A DNA stretch of 64,000 nucleotides. Origin: Chrysemys picta bellii (lineage: Eukaryota; Chordata; Testudines; Emydidae). A program made the position numbers and the translations under genes. Location: positions 22,327,067 to 22,391,066 of the forward strand of contig NC_088809.1 of NCBI RefSeq assembly GCF_011386835.1, read 5' to 3'. The notes under the pieces are model-generated. The model worked only from the letters and a program-made list of their open reading frames with translations, was not told where the DNA came from and did not search any database. Below, one piece after another: positions 20,046-32,000 of this stretch. Position 1 is the stretch's first letter. Each line of letters starts with the position of its first letter.

Positions 20046-22050
20046 AGGCAAATTCGCCTCCACATCTCACTGCAGTGGGATTCCCATGGGATGAAACGGG
20101 CCCCGATTTGCAGGAACTGCCCCAGTGCAGGCTGTCCGCTGGGTACGAGCAGCCCAGGACCGCCCGGCTGTGTCAGCAGGGAGGGTATTTCACCGACTCC
20201 TTTGTCAGCACTGGCTGAGAGGCAGCACCTGAAAGCCCAGAGCAGGACGGTGTTTTGTTTCTGCTACGGGCAGACTGCCCCTCCATCCCCAGCGGGTGCT
20301 GCCTGAGCGGGGACGGGGGAGGATCTAAGTGATGGGGTGGCCATGTTCTGAGCAGCTGGCTGGGCTCCCAGGGAGGGGTGAGCTCAGACCCCGGGTTGCC
20401 TTTGGATTCGCTGCCTCGAAAGGGGTGAAATGACACAGGCCACCAAGCGTCTTCAGCCTCCTCTGCCCTGTCTAGAAGGGAAGGGAGGTGTTCCCAGGGG
20501 TCACTCCTCTGCTCCCATCCCTCGCTTCCCAAGCAAACCCGGCCATGGGCTGCCCCCACGGGCTCACAGTGCCCAGAAGATGCCCAGCTGCGCACAGCAA
20601 GGAGGGCACAGAGGCAGCGAAGGGGACCGTGCTTGTTCCAAATTCTAGAGCAGCTTTCTGCTCCGTAGCAGTCCCCGGAGGGCACCGAGGATAGACGCCT
20701 GCAGTCTGCACCAGCCATGCTGCTCAGATCAGTGAGGAGAACCGGCAGCTGGGTGCCCTGCAGAGCTCTGTTGCAAGCTGGCTGGAGCCAGGGTCCAAGT
20801 GCCCCCTTCCCACTGGGCGGGGATCAGAGCCTGTGGGGCTGGCAAAGGCAGAGGCTGTGATAGAGCGGCAGGAGCTCGGAAAGACGCCTCTCCCTTGCGC
20901 CGGGCCAAGCACCTTTGACAGTGGTTTATTGCTGGCACTAACACAGTGATCTGCTCCAGGCACGAGGCTGGGACAGCTCCCTGCTCTGGGGTGGGGATGG
21001 GTCGGCTCCCAGGACCAGGCTAGGACCCTCTCCCACCGGGGGTTCAGGGGCGGGCAGGCTGGTAGCTCGGGCGCTGCCCCCACCGGCTGTCTAACACATG
21101 GCTTGAAGGGACCAGGGCTCCCCCTGGCAGCTCCCCGCGGCTGGAGGCCGGCTGCCCTGGGATGGCCCTGTTCGAAGTGCAGTAAGACACTCGTGGATGA
21201 GGTGTTCTTGAGGCACGCTGGCCCTCTTCCAGCAGTGAAAGGCACTCGTTGTCCACCCCCCGGGTGCAGCACGCCCCCCACGGGCTCTCAGCTGCACAGG
21301 GCCAGCTGAGAACAGCAAGTGGGAGGGGAAGCATGGGGGTGGGGAGGGCGGTGTGCCCAGCACCGAGCCCAGAGCCCGCCCAGCCTCGCCAGCAGGAGAA
21401 CCAGCTTGGCTGCATTTCCACGCCCTGCCCAGCGCGCCGCTGGCTCTGAACCGGGCTGGCGAAGCACAGTGGGGTCAAAGCCCTAGTACCCCACGCCAGA
21501 TCGGAGCTGCCGCCGCCAGGGCCCGGGGTGCGTCCTGGCTCGTGTCGCCGAGGCAGAACCGGTTCAGAGTCTGTGCAAGAGCGAACCGAGGTTTACAGTC
21601 GGAACCCAAAGCAGCTGCGCTAAACACGCGGGCAGAGTCTGTGTCCCGTGGCTGTGGGGAGCCGGCGCTGCCATGGCTCCGGGCACTTCAGGCCTCCGCA
21701 CTTTCTACTTGCCCAGTCGAGGGTGGGGCGGCTGCCCGGCCGGGCGTGCTGGAGGAGGGTCCTTGGGAACGCAGAGGACATGTGCTTCAAGGCGGATTTT
21801 GCACCGGTTTATTTTGTATCTTCAGCAAGAGCTGCACCAAGCTGGGTCCCGGCCAACTGAAGGGGCGTCCGTGGGTTGCTGATTCAGGCGTGGGAAGCTA
21901 CTCTGCAGCTGGAGGGGGAGGAACGCCAGCAAGGGCGGACAGAGGGTCAGAGGGCTCTGGGACTGGGGCTCTCAGGCGTTAGAAGAGAACAAATCCTATC
22001 CCTGCCAGGCTCTAGGGCCGCCTCCTCAGAGGAAATGTGTGGTCTCCTCA
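20046..22050. other. Probable HIP1 3' flank or 3' UTR, no clear feature
   Basis: GC-rich unique-looking sequence. Apart from the candidate exon and two minus-strand AATAAA hexamers, I see no repeat or gene-like block. If the terminal exon is at 22680-22735, much of this would be 3' UTR or flank. Confidence 0.35.
20173..20471 (-). CDS. Alternative candidate HIP1 last exon (unproven)
   Basis: A strong acceptor (pyrimidine tract ending CCCTTCTAG on minus) precedes an open frame in the phase needed after HIP1 exon 22921-23032. It would give an acidic start (DRAEEAED) and about 99 residues to a TGA. The tail would be far longer than the short human one and resembles no known protein, so this is listed only as an alternative. 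Confidence 0.18.
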
Positions 22051-22054
22051 GCCA

Positions 22055-22495
22055 CCATCCCTGCCCTGCTCCCCACAGCGCCCCCTGCTGGCAGAGGCAG
22101 GACTGGAGTAGCCAGGAGTCCCCCACAGCCAGCTCCTGCCCCGCTCCCCACAGCGCCCCCTGCTGGCAGAGGCAGGACTGGAGTAGCCGGGAGTCCCCCA
22201 CAGCCAGCTCCTGCCCCGCTCCCCACAGCGCCCCCTGCTGGCAGAGGCAGGACTGGAGTAGCCGGGAGTCCCCCACAGCCAGCTCCTGCCCCGCTCCCCA
22301 CAGCGCCCCCTGCTGGCAGAGGCTGGAAGGGAGTTGCCGTGAGCTCCCCCACAGCCAGCTCCTGCCCCGCTCCCCACAGCGCCCCCTGCTGGCAGAGGCA
22401 GGACTGGAGTAGCCGGGAGTCCCCCACAGCCAGCTCCTGCCCTGCTCCCCACAGCGCCCCCTGCTGGCAGAGGCTAGAAGGGAGTAGCCGGGAGT
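22055..22495. repeat. 75-bp minisatellite with six CTCF-like motifs
   Basis: Six units each contain CAGCGCCCCCTGCTGGCAGA, starting at 22076, 22151, 22226, 22301, 22377 and 22452 (period 75, once 76). The rest of the unit reads GGACTGGAGTAGCCGGGAGT and CCCACAGCCAGCTCCTGCC. The shared 20-mer matches the CTCF core (CCAGCAGGGGGCGCTG on the minus strand). All motifs have the same orientation. Confidence 0.9.
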
Positions 22496-22584
22496 CACCC
22501 TACAGCTCCCACAGCACCCCAAGTGGAAGTCTGTTTTGCGGTGTAATTTCGTGGTCCCCTCTAGTGGGTTAAGCAAGGGACGCA

Positions 22585-22690
22585 GACACTCCTGGGTGCT
22601 ACTCCCAGCTCAGACTCTTTGGGTGGCCCTGGGCAAACCACAACCCCTCTGCCTCAGTTTCCTCCATGAGGACTGTGGGCTAATGATCCC
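22585..22690 (+). repeat. MIR-type core-SINE fragment
   Basis: Contains GGTGCTACTCCCAGCTCAGA, CCTGGGCAAACCACAACCCC and CCTCAGTTTCCTCCATGAGG, a diverged plus-oriented MIR. Confidence 0.65.
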
Positions 22691-22735
22691 TGACCCCTGC
22701 GTCCCGGGGCGGGAGTTTTCCGGCAGGGACAGATG
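22680..22735 (-). CDS. HIP1: Candidate HIP1 terminal coding exon (unproven)
   Basis: After exon 22921-23032 the next plausible minus-strand acceptor (GGGGCCTCCTGCAG, exon from 22735) opens a frame in the correct phase, giving 18 residues and a TAG at 22682-22680. Tail length agrees with human HIP1 (17-18 residues after the conserved AEGW motif), but the residues do not align clearly. The exon also touches a MIR fragment. Transcript data are needed. Confidence 0.28.
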
Positions 22736-22920
22736 CTGCAGGAGGCCCCAGGAAAGGCAGTGGTGCTGCTGCCTGGGCTTGTATCAGATTTCTCCAGGGT
22801 ACCAGGGAAAGAGGCAGGGAGTGAATCCTCCCAGCTGGTCTGCTTCCTGCCCCCTGCCGCCCCCGGCTGAGCTCAGGTTGTACGCTTCCCTGCCCCCCAC
22901 CCCCATCCCCGGGCACTTAC

Positions 22921-23032
22921 CGTCCTCATCCCAGCCCTCCGCCACGCCCGCTAGCTTATAATGCTTCTTGCGGAGTTCTCCCAGTTTCTGGCGCTCCTTC
23001 TGCAGCTGGTTTTCCAGCTCCAACACTCGCAC
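22921..23032 (-). CDS. HIP1: HIP1 exon w26 (C-terminal latch helix)
   Basis: 112 bp coding VRVLELENQLQKERQKLGEL then RKKHYKLAGVAEGWDED, near-identical to human HIP1 up to AEGW. It ends in phase 1 at a strong GTAAGT donor, so at least one more coding exon must follow. Reading through the donor would instead add an unrelated tail to a TGA at about 22784, which is less likely. Confidence 0.97.
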
Positions 23033-26000
23033 CTAGTGGGGAAGGAGAAGGCCTTCTCATCACCCAGGCCAGCAGCTGGGCCTACCCACCCCCACCCCAT
23101 CCTGGCCCCAGCCCACTCTGGGACTCTCCCCAGCCTCTCTGACCCACCCTCAGCTCCCCAGCAGCGCGTCGGTCTGCTAAACCCGCCCTCGTTAACCCTC
23201 AACAGGCCAGAAACAATGGTGCAGGCTTTAGCCAGCCTAAGAGACGATGCCCCTACCTGCGAGTCCATTTCCTGGCGCTTGATCTGAGTTAGTGTCATGC
23301 TGGAGAAGTCCATACTGTCTGCGGGGGAAGAACAGACGAGTTGTACCCGTTAGGAGCTGTTCCCCCGCGCCCAGGACTCCCCTGGACGCTGTGCTGAGCA
23401 CACCGAGAGGAAGGATGGGCCCGATGGGCGAACAGGAGACAGTGAAATGGGAGGGGCTCTGATCTGCACGGCAGCTGGAGAAGTGATGAGCCCTTTAGGG
23501 AAGCTGGGCAGAGATTCCCCCACCCAGATGGGCCTGGCACTCACCTTTCTCCTCAATCTGAGACTTCCCTGACTTGGTGGAGGCCACCACCCCGGCGGTG
23601 GCCTGGTTGACTCCTCGCGATGCCTGCCGGAGCCTGGCCAGGTTAGCGCTGTCCTTATCCGCTTTCACCTGCCGGATCAAAGAGAAGGGTCACACGCGCC
23701 GGGAAAGGAAACAACCCGTCTGCTGGGCTGGCTCCAGGGGCCGTGTGATCACAGCACTGCACGCTCAGCGCTCCGGGGAGCCGCCAGGAGCCCAAAGCCA
23801 CGTCAGTGGCTAGCACACACGGCCAGACCGAGGCCTGCCACTGAGCTGGTGGGGGGAGGGTGTAAAGAGCCTCCCCTTTGCACAGGAGGAACGCTCACCA
23901 AGAGCAAGGATTGTGTGGGGATGGGAGTTGTACCGCTACCCCCACCCCCCAGGGGTGGGAGTCGTACCGCTTGCCCTGCCCCAGGGGGAGGAGTCGTGCC
24001 GCTAGCCCCACCCCCTGCCCCAGGGGGAGGAGTCGTGCCGCTAGCCCCACCCCCTGCCCCAGGGGGAGGAGTCGTGCCACTAGCCCCACCCCCTGCCCCA
24101 GGGGGAGGAGTCGTGCCACTAGCCCCACCCCCTGCCCCAGGGGGAGGAGTCGTGCCACTAGCCCACAGTGAGTAGCTGACTTTGGGGGCTTGGTGCTCTC
24201 ACTTGATTGCTCCAGCATCCATGCTCTGAGCACAGGAGCTGACCAGGGGACAGTCCACGGGGTATCAACTGGCCACTCCTCCCACCCCCACCACTGGAGC
24301 CCCCTATTCCAAGCAGGCAAGCCGGCTGGCACCCCACACATAAGACCAGGCTGTTTACAGAGGAGAGCGGCTGGGCAAAGCTCCTACCTTGGAGGCAGCC
24401 ACCAACTGGGCAGTGCTAGCCGCGATCTCATGAGAGCACACCATCAGCTCCTCGAATTTGCCTTTTCCTTGCACCACCAGGTCAGCGGCGTCACTGTGGA
24501 AGGCAGCAGATGGAGCGGCTGGGACCCCAATGTGCAGGCGACACCAGAAAACCCACGCTCTCCCCAGCCTGGACAAGGGGATGCCATCGTGGCACTCAGC
24601 TCCCCAGAGCCGAGGCACCGGCAGGGCACAGGCCTGCCCCCAGCTCTCTGGCAGCGGTTCACTGGGCATCATACAGAAACTCATGGGAGGGACTCAGCCG
24701 GGACTGGCACTGAACTTCCCAGTGACTTCACCCGTTCACCGCCCATCTCAGACCCCCGAGTGTCTCGCTCAGTCCCCACAATGCGAAGCCGCCGCTGCCC
24801 CAACAGGCACTTACACCATGACGGTGGCTCCCCAGCCCACGGCTTTGGACGCTGAGATCAGGCCCTCCGTCCAGCGGGAATTCCTGGCGTAGAACTCCTT
24901 GGGGGACGCTGCGCCCTGTCGTTCAAAGGAGAAACGCCCAAGGGTCACGCACGGGAGGCCGGGGAGCGGCAGATGCAGCCCAGTCGCTCTGGCCCCTAGC
25001 TAGCCCTGCCTTGTCCCTAGCCCGTGGGGATGGTGACCGGGCTGGGGAGAAGCACCATGGTCGAGGAGGAGGAAGAGTCAGGAGCTCCCAGAGCAGCTAG
25101 GGCGGAGGTTTGTGGAAGAAGTTGAGCAGTAACCCGGGCAGAGTTTATATCCCAGACACACGGACCCAGGAGTGAGGACTCCACGGACAGCAGCCCTTCC
25201 GTGGCAGCGGGGAGGGGTTTCCAGCCTTCAGCTCTCTGACCAGCCTGCCCTGGCCTACAGTTCTGCTTCGCCTCGGCTCTCCTGGCCACCCAACTCCTGG
25301 ATCCTGCTTCACTCCTCTTCTAAACCCCGACTTGCTTCTCTGGGGAGGTCCCTGCCACGGCTCAGAGCAGCATGTCGTCTGTCAGACCCTCAGGACCCAG
25401 CCCTGAGCGCCCCGCTGCCACTCGCAGCAGGAGACTCAATGGAGCCGGGGAATCTCGCCCCAAATCGAAGGATGCTGCCAGCCATGGAAAGACCATGGTG
25501 TCTAAGGCCAGCGGGTCCCCCAGCTGCTTCGGCTGCTACAGTAGGCCCCCCATCACTCCCTTAGCGATAAGTGTCTATTGGCTCTGTGGCCATTCCATTC
25601 AATTGCATTCAAACCCGCCACAGCTGGGGAAGCCGCTGCAGGGCAGGTCCGGACCCACACCGCTCGGGGCCGGGACAGACTCTGACGGGCGCAGCAGAGG
25701 TCTTGGCCTCGCTCTTTGGGAACCGGATCTCTCCCAAACATCTCTGGAGCATGAAGCTGGCCATGTTGGAAAGTGCCTCTGGGCTTCCACTAACAGCCAG
25801 TTCCCGGCTGGTGCCCCCCACTTCTGATAGCTGGTTCCATAGCTACAGGGTGTGTGGAGCTCACACTCCCAGATCTTGAGGAAACACCTCTATCTGGCGC
25901 TCTGAATTAGTGGCCTCCAGCTACTGTGGAGACCCTAATCTGCCCCAGCTGCCAGAGAAGGCTGGGAGCTGGTGTTAGGCCACGGAGTGACTGACACAGG

Positions 26001-29000
26001 GCTGCCATGCCAGCGAGTGCCCTGCTTACCCTTCCGCTCTCCACAATCTCCCTCTGGAGGTCCTTAGAAGCCAGGACTAGCACCTGGATAGCCTGCATCA
26101 GGTCCGTGCAGGAGCCCAGAATCCTGCAAGAGAGAAAGGCAGCTCGGAGAAGGCAGGGAACAAACAGGCTAAAGAATATTTAGCTAAGTTAGATGTAATC
26201 AAGTTGGCAGAGCCTGATGAAATTCATCCTAGGGCACTTGAGGAACCATCAGGATTATTTTTGAGACCTCCTGGAGGAGAGGCCCCCCGAGGACTGGAGA
26301 AGGACAAATATAGCATCTGGCTTTAACAAGGGGAACAAAGAGGACCTGGGGGATTATAGATCAGTCAGCCTAACTTCAGTACCTGGACAGATACAGGAAC
26401 AACTTATTAAACAATCCATTTGTAAGCGCCTAGAGGATACTAGGGTTATAAGGAGTAGCCAGCATGGATTTGTCCTGGATAAATCCTGCCAAACCAATCG
26501 AATGTCCTTTTCTGACAGGGCTACTGGCCTACGGGGCATGGGGTAAGCTGTAGATGTGATACATCTCGATTTGGGTCAGGCTTTTTACACAGTCCCACAT
26601 GACATTCTCCTGAGCAAGCTAGACCGGTGGTTCTCAACCAGTGGTATGTATACCCCTTGGGGTACGCAGAGGAATTCCAAGGGTACATCAACTCATCTAG
26701 TTATTTGCTTAGTTTTACAACAGGCTACATAAAAAGCACTAGCGAAGTCAGTACAAACTAGAATTTCAGACAGACAAAAGGAGGAAGTAAACAATTGGTC
26801 AGTACTAGTGTGGCTGGGACACTTGTATTTTTATGTCTGATTTTGTAAGCAAGTCGTTTTTAAGTGAAGTGAAACTTGGGGTACACAAGAGAAACCAGAC
26901 TCCTGAAAGGGGTACAGTAGTCTGGAAAAGTTGAGAACCACTGACCTAGAGAAATGTGGTCTAGATGAAATTACTATCAGGTGGGTGCACAACTGGTTAA
27001 AGACTGTACTCAAAGAGTAGTTATCAATGGTTTGCTGTCAAACTGGGAGGGCATATCTAGTGGGGTCCCACAGTGGTCAGTCCTGGGTCTGGTACTATTC
27101 TATATTTGCATTAATGACTTGGATAATGGAGAGCTTATAAAACCTCCAGATGACACCAGGCTGGGAGAGGTTGTAAGCGCGTTGGACAACAGGATTAGAA
27201 TTCAAAACAAAATGGAGAACTGATCTGAAATGAACAAGATGAAATTCAATATGGACAAGTGCAAAGTACTGCACTTAGGAAAGAAAAATCAAATACACAA
27301 CTACACACTGGGGAATAACTGGCTAGGCTGCAGTATTGCTGAAAAGCACCCGTGGTTATAGTGGAACACAAACTGAATAGGAGTTAATGTGACGGAGCTG
27401 TGAAAAAGGCGAATATCATTTTGGGGTGTTTTAACCGGAGTGTTGTATGTAAGACTGAGGAGGTAATTCTCCCTGTGAGGGAAAGGTTAGAAAACTGGGC
27501 ATGTTTAGTCTGGAGAAAAGGAGACTGAGGGGGGACCTGATACATTCTTCAAATACATTAAGGGCTGCTACAGAGACCGGTGCTCAGTCCTTCTTCATCC
27601 ATTGAAGGAACGAAAAGAAGCAACGGGCTTACTCTGCAGCCAGGGAGACTTAGGTTCGATATTAGGAAAATGTTTCTAGTTCTCAGGGTGGTTAAGCTCT
27701 GGAACAGGCGTCCCAGGGAGGCTGTGGAATCCCCGTCACTGGTGGCTTTTAGGAACGGGTTGGACAAACACCTGTCAGGGCTGGTCAGTGCAGGGGGCTG
27801 GACTGAAGACCTTCCAGTCCTAAATTGCTACCACTAGGTAAAAAGCGAATTCCCAGTCACACCCTCATAGCTCCACAGACTCCCCTCCCCCAACAGTTAG
27901 ACTGGCAGGAAAGACAGTGCCCACGGGGCTCCTCTGCTGGGCACAACTCTCCCAAGCACCGCCCACTCGGAGGGCGAGCACCCAGCAACATCACCCTCCC
28001 CTCACAACGGGCTCCTCAGTGCCCTCAGCCCGCTGCGAGCGAGGAGGGCTCCGGCGGGCAGGCGCTCTGAGGGGGCCGCTCGTTCCCTCGGGGTGGAATT
28101 CCCCATTGGGTCGAGGGTGCCTAGGCCTTGTTCTGGTGCCCTGCATGGGGAGCTCCCCCACAGCCAGTGCTGCCAGCAAACACGGGGCTCGCCCTCAAAC
28201 AGCGCACCAGAGATCGTGGCTACGTGCCTGGCCGCGTGGGCATCGGGGCTTGGATACTGTGTGCCTCGCAGCGGTACCAGCGCTACAACACACGGCGGGG
28301 GGCCTGCGGGGAGCACGCTCCCCCCGATAGCCTCCCCACTTTCCCTGGAACATAGCGAGGTCGTGGGAAACCCCAAGCGCTTTTGTCTTTATTACAAGCA
28401 CCGCTGGCCCTTCCCCCTGCCGTTCCTCTTGTTGTATGTAGCATCTCCCTTTGCTTTCACTGCCTGACTGTGACGTTTTAATGGTTTTACTGTTGCTCAG
28501 CATGAATCAGCCCTTGCACCGCGCTTCACAGGCAGAAACCTTCCCAGCCATGCTGGGCACCAGGCCAGGGCCATAATCCCTGTTTGCAGAGGCAGGCAGA
28601 CAGTCCCCTCGCAAGTCAACGGCGGGCTCGGCATTAGAACTCTGCAGTTCCTGTGCTCACGGCACCAGCCCACGGAGCCGCTCTGACTGCGGACAGCAAG
28701 CCGGGGTAGATCTTGGCTTTGTACTAACCTCTCATTGACCTCCAGCTTGACCCCGGTGTCCCCAGCCCGAGACTTGCTGAGCATATCCTGTTTAGAGCGA
28801 CAGAGCCATGCTGTGAAACTCACGGTCAGGGTGTGCGCGTGCGCGGACACCCGGTTACACAGGACAAGGCAGATTCTCATCTATCACCAAGTCCACCCAT
28901 GGCCCCTATCACCCCACATGGGGACCAGCTCCAGGCGCTGTGACTGAGAGCCCACGGCAAAGGCCTACGAGCCACATTCCCTCGCCACTGCTCTCCTGCA

Positions 29001-32000
29001 GCTCGACCTGCAAGCGCTTTCCTGAGCTGATGGCACCGGGCTGCACACCTGAGCAGAGCTCAAGGGGGCAGGAGATGGGAGACGGGTCTGGAGCAGCCCT
29101 CCAATGGTTCCGATCTGCCAGTGCAGCATTAGCCTGTGGTGCCGCAGTGGGCCCGGGCCCACAAGGGAACATACCAGATTCCAGCCGCTAACACCACTGG
29201 CTGCAACATCTGGCTGGTCAGCGACCTCCAGTGGGTGCAGCTCCCCGAGACAAGCAGGAGTCTGGGAGGCTCCTGGTGGGGCAGCTTTCGGTTGCTCAGG
29301 GTGGGCTGCTGACTGGCTGGAGCCTGCCCCATGGCGTCTGTGTGGCCCTTGCTGTGTTGCTTTGGTGACCCCGGGGCCGCTGGTCTGAGTCACCGCAGGG
29401 CAGGGGTTGCTGGGAGTGAAGGAACAGCCCCCGCATCCCTCACCCAAGCCACTCTCCGGTCTCACCTCTATCCTGGCAACTGCCATCTCGACAGCTGCTG
29501 ACGTAGCTGCCATCTCCTTGTCCACCAGGTCCCCCAGCGCCTCCTGCTCGACGTCCAGGCCTTTGGGCCGAAGCTCCTGGGAGGAGAACTCAGGAGAGTG
29601 AATGGCTGAGCAGGAAGGGGCAGCGGAGGGCTGAAAGGCAGGCCGCACACACTGACACAGCCAAGTCAGAGAGGGACGGGACACAGAGCAGGTCAGACGC
29701 ATATCCCAGGAGTTCCCCTCTTGGACCGTAGAGACCCTCAACCCCGCCCCAGAGGGATCCTCCCAACCCCCTTCTTGCTGCCCACTGCCCACTCTGGAGC
29801 AGTCAGTCTCCTACGGCCCTGTCCTAGGCCGCAGCCGCTCAGTACGCGACAGGCCCCCCTGCCCAGAGAGGGGTCTGACTCCAGCTCGTTCCAGTCCCCA
29901 GCCCTCTCACCTCTCCGATGGCGCTGATTCGGCTCAGGCAGTTTCTCACGGCGGTGCAGTCGGCGCCCCCCAGGGAGGCCTCATCTTTCAGGGCACCAAG
30001 GTAGCTCAGGGCCTCGCTCCCGCACTGCTTACACATCTCCGACAGCACTGAAACCAGCCGGGCAAGAGCCGGTGAGGAAGGCAGGAGCGCCCAGCGGGAA
30101 CAGCCCCACCCCTTGCCCCGGCAGGGATACTTACGGTCAGCAGGCTCCATAGGGACCATGTGGGAGGTGGCGCTGCCCTGCAAGATGGTGTCGCTGATGA
30201 GGTGGGCAAACAGGGCCACGCATGGCAGCAGGCTGCTTACGTCTGCGGGCAAAGGAGACAGAAGGGGGAGACGGCCCCTGCTAAGTCACTGGCCACCTCA
30301 GCGGTTCAACCAGCCCCATCGCTGCCCTCTCAGCCCCTCAGGCAAACAAGACTCGCGGGTTTGAGAGAGTCAGATTCAAAGGGAGCTGAGCAGGTATGTT
30401 CCTCACCCCCTCAGGGCACCAGAGCCAGGCGCAGACCCAGCCCTGAGCCCTCACTCGCCGCAGCTCAGAGATCCCCTTCCCAGGACGATGTCCACAGCAG
30501 CCGTGCGTGCACACGCCGTCAAGCGTCAGGTCAGTACAGGCCTGGAGGGCGTGTGCAGCCCCAGTGCTCGTGGCCTTGCTGCGGCTTCGGGAACTACAGC
30601 CCAGCCCCCTCGCGACTCAGTTTTCCCCAGTCTGCACTGCAGCTGAGCTAGCTGCTGCCCTGCCGCGGCCAGGGGACCCAAGGGCTGCTGTCGCTTTGCT
30701 TCTTGGGTGCTGCGGGAAGGGGGAAGAGTCAAGTGCATCGTGGGACACGCTGAGAGCAGGGCTCCAAGAGGGGGCGCTGTGTCCCTCCCACACACGGGTG
30801 GCCTGTGGGCTGCGGGGTCTGAGGCTTGGCACGGCCGGAAGGAGAGAGGATGGGATCTTCTGGAGGGACCCCTGTGGAAGCCCCCATCATTCGCTCTGCC
30901 AGCCCTCCTCAGCCCTGAGCAGCCCCTGCCGACAGCGTGCAGAGGAAGGTGCACTGTGAGCCCGCAGTGAGGGGGCTCAGGGCCCCGGCAGCTCTCTCAC
31001 CTGAGCGGTTGGAAAGGTATTTGCCATGCGCGCCCTGGAGCCGCTCTATGCAGTCGGAGGCAGCCAACGTTCTGCACAGGAGATAATCTGCACACACAAG
31101 AGAGACCCAGAAGGAACTCATCCCCTGCCCATCCGTGTGCTGCCAACACTGCCCCAGGGGCTCCCGCGCAGAGCCTGCCCTTGAGTTACAAGAAGCCCCC
31201 AGACTGAGCAGTGGAGAGTGCTGCCCAGAGGGGCTGGGCTCTGCGATCCAGTCCCTGGTTCCCCCAGTTACACAACGAAACCCCCTTAAAACCAGAGGGG
31301 AGGGAGACAGCACCGCACGGCCAGTCAGCTCCAGCCGACTGCATTTTGCTCCTGCCACCCGCTGGAGCAGAGCACAGCACTCGGCACGGGCGCTCTGGAG
31401 CAAGGGCAAAGGGAAAGGCCCTGCAGGGAGTCTGCCCACCTCCGGGAATACTGGACTTCAGTGCATTGGGGTCCTTTCCAAAGGCAAAACGTTTGCTCTC
31501 CAGAAGAGTTACTACGAGCCCTGAGGAGATATCGCCTCGGACAGGGCTCCCCAGTGCGGGGGGGGGGGGGGGGGCGGCGGAGGGGGGGGCGGGACTCCAT
31601 CACGGGAAGGGGCGGTCACCCCAACCTTCCCTGCAGGCTGGGGCAGAATATGAACAAAGGGCTCCTGAGAGCCCCCACCCCACCCCTGCTCCTGGCCTCC
31701 TGATTTCTACCCTCAGCCAAATCTCCACACTATGGCTGGAGCTCCCTCCTTTTACTCCCGAGGGCATTCTGCGACAAAAAATTAAAAATTCTGCAAAATT
31801 CTGCACGTTTTATTTGTCAATAAATCAATGCAGAGGCTCCAGCAGGACAGTGGGGAGCACAGGGCACTGGCTGCACGAAGATGGGAGATCACCCTGCAGC
31901 CTCCCCACCCGCGGGACACGGACTCAGCGGTGAGGCTGCACCTGACCCTGACACAGCACAAGACCTGGGCCTGCCCCAGAAACACCTTGGGGTCCTGCCC

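Noticed and set aside
22055..22495. Regular repeats resembling a CRISPR array (also 19632-20045)
   Set aside because: The repeats are head-to-tail without unique spacers, have no cas genes, and lie in a vertebrate genome; they are minisatellites.
26981..27223. Separate reverse-transcriptase gene
   Set aside because: The motifs are CR1-type, but the frame is short, mutated at the GVPQGS motif and bounded by stops; it is a dead LINE fragment.
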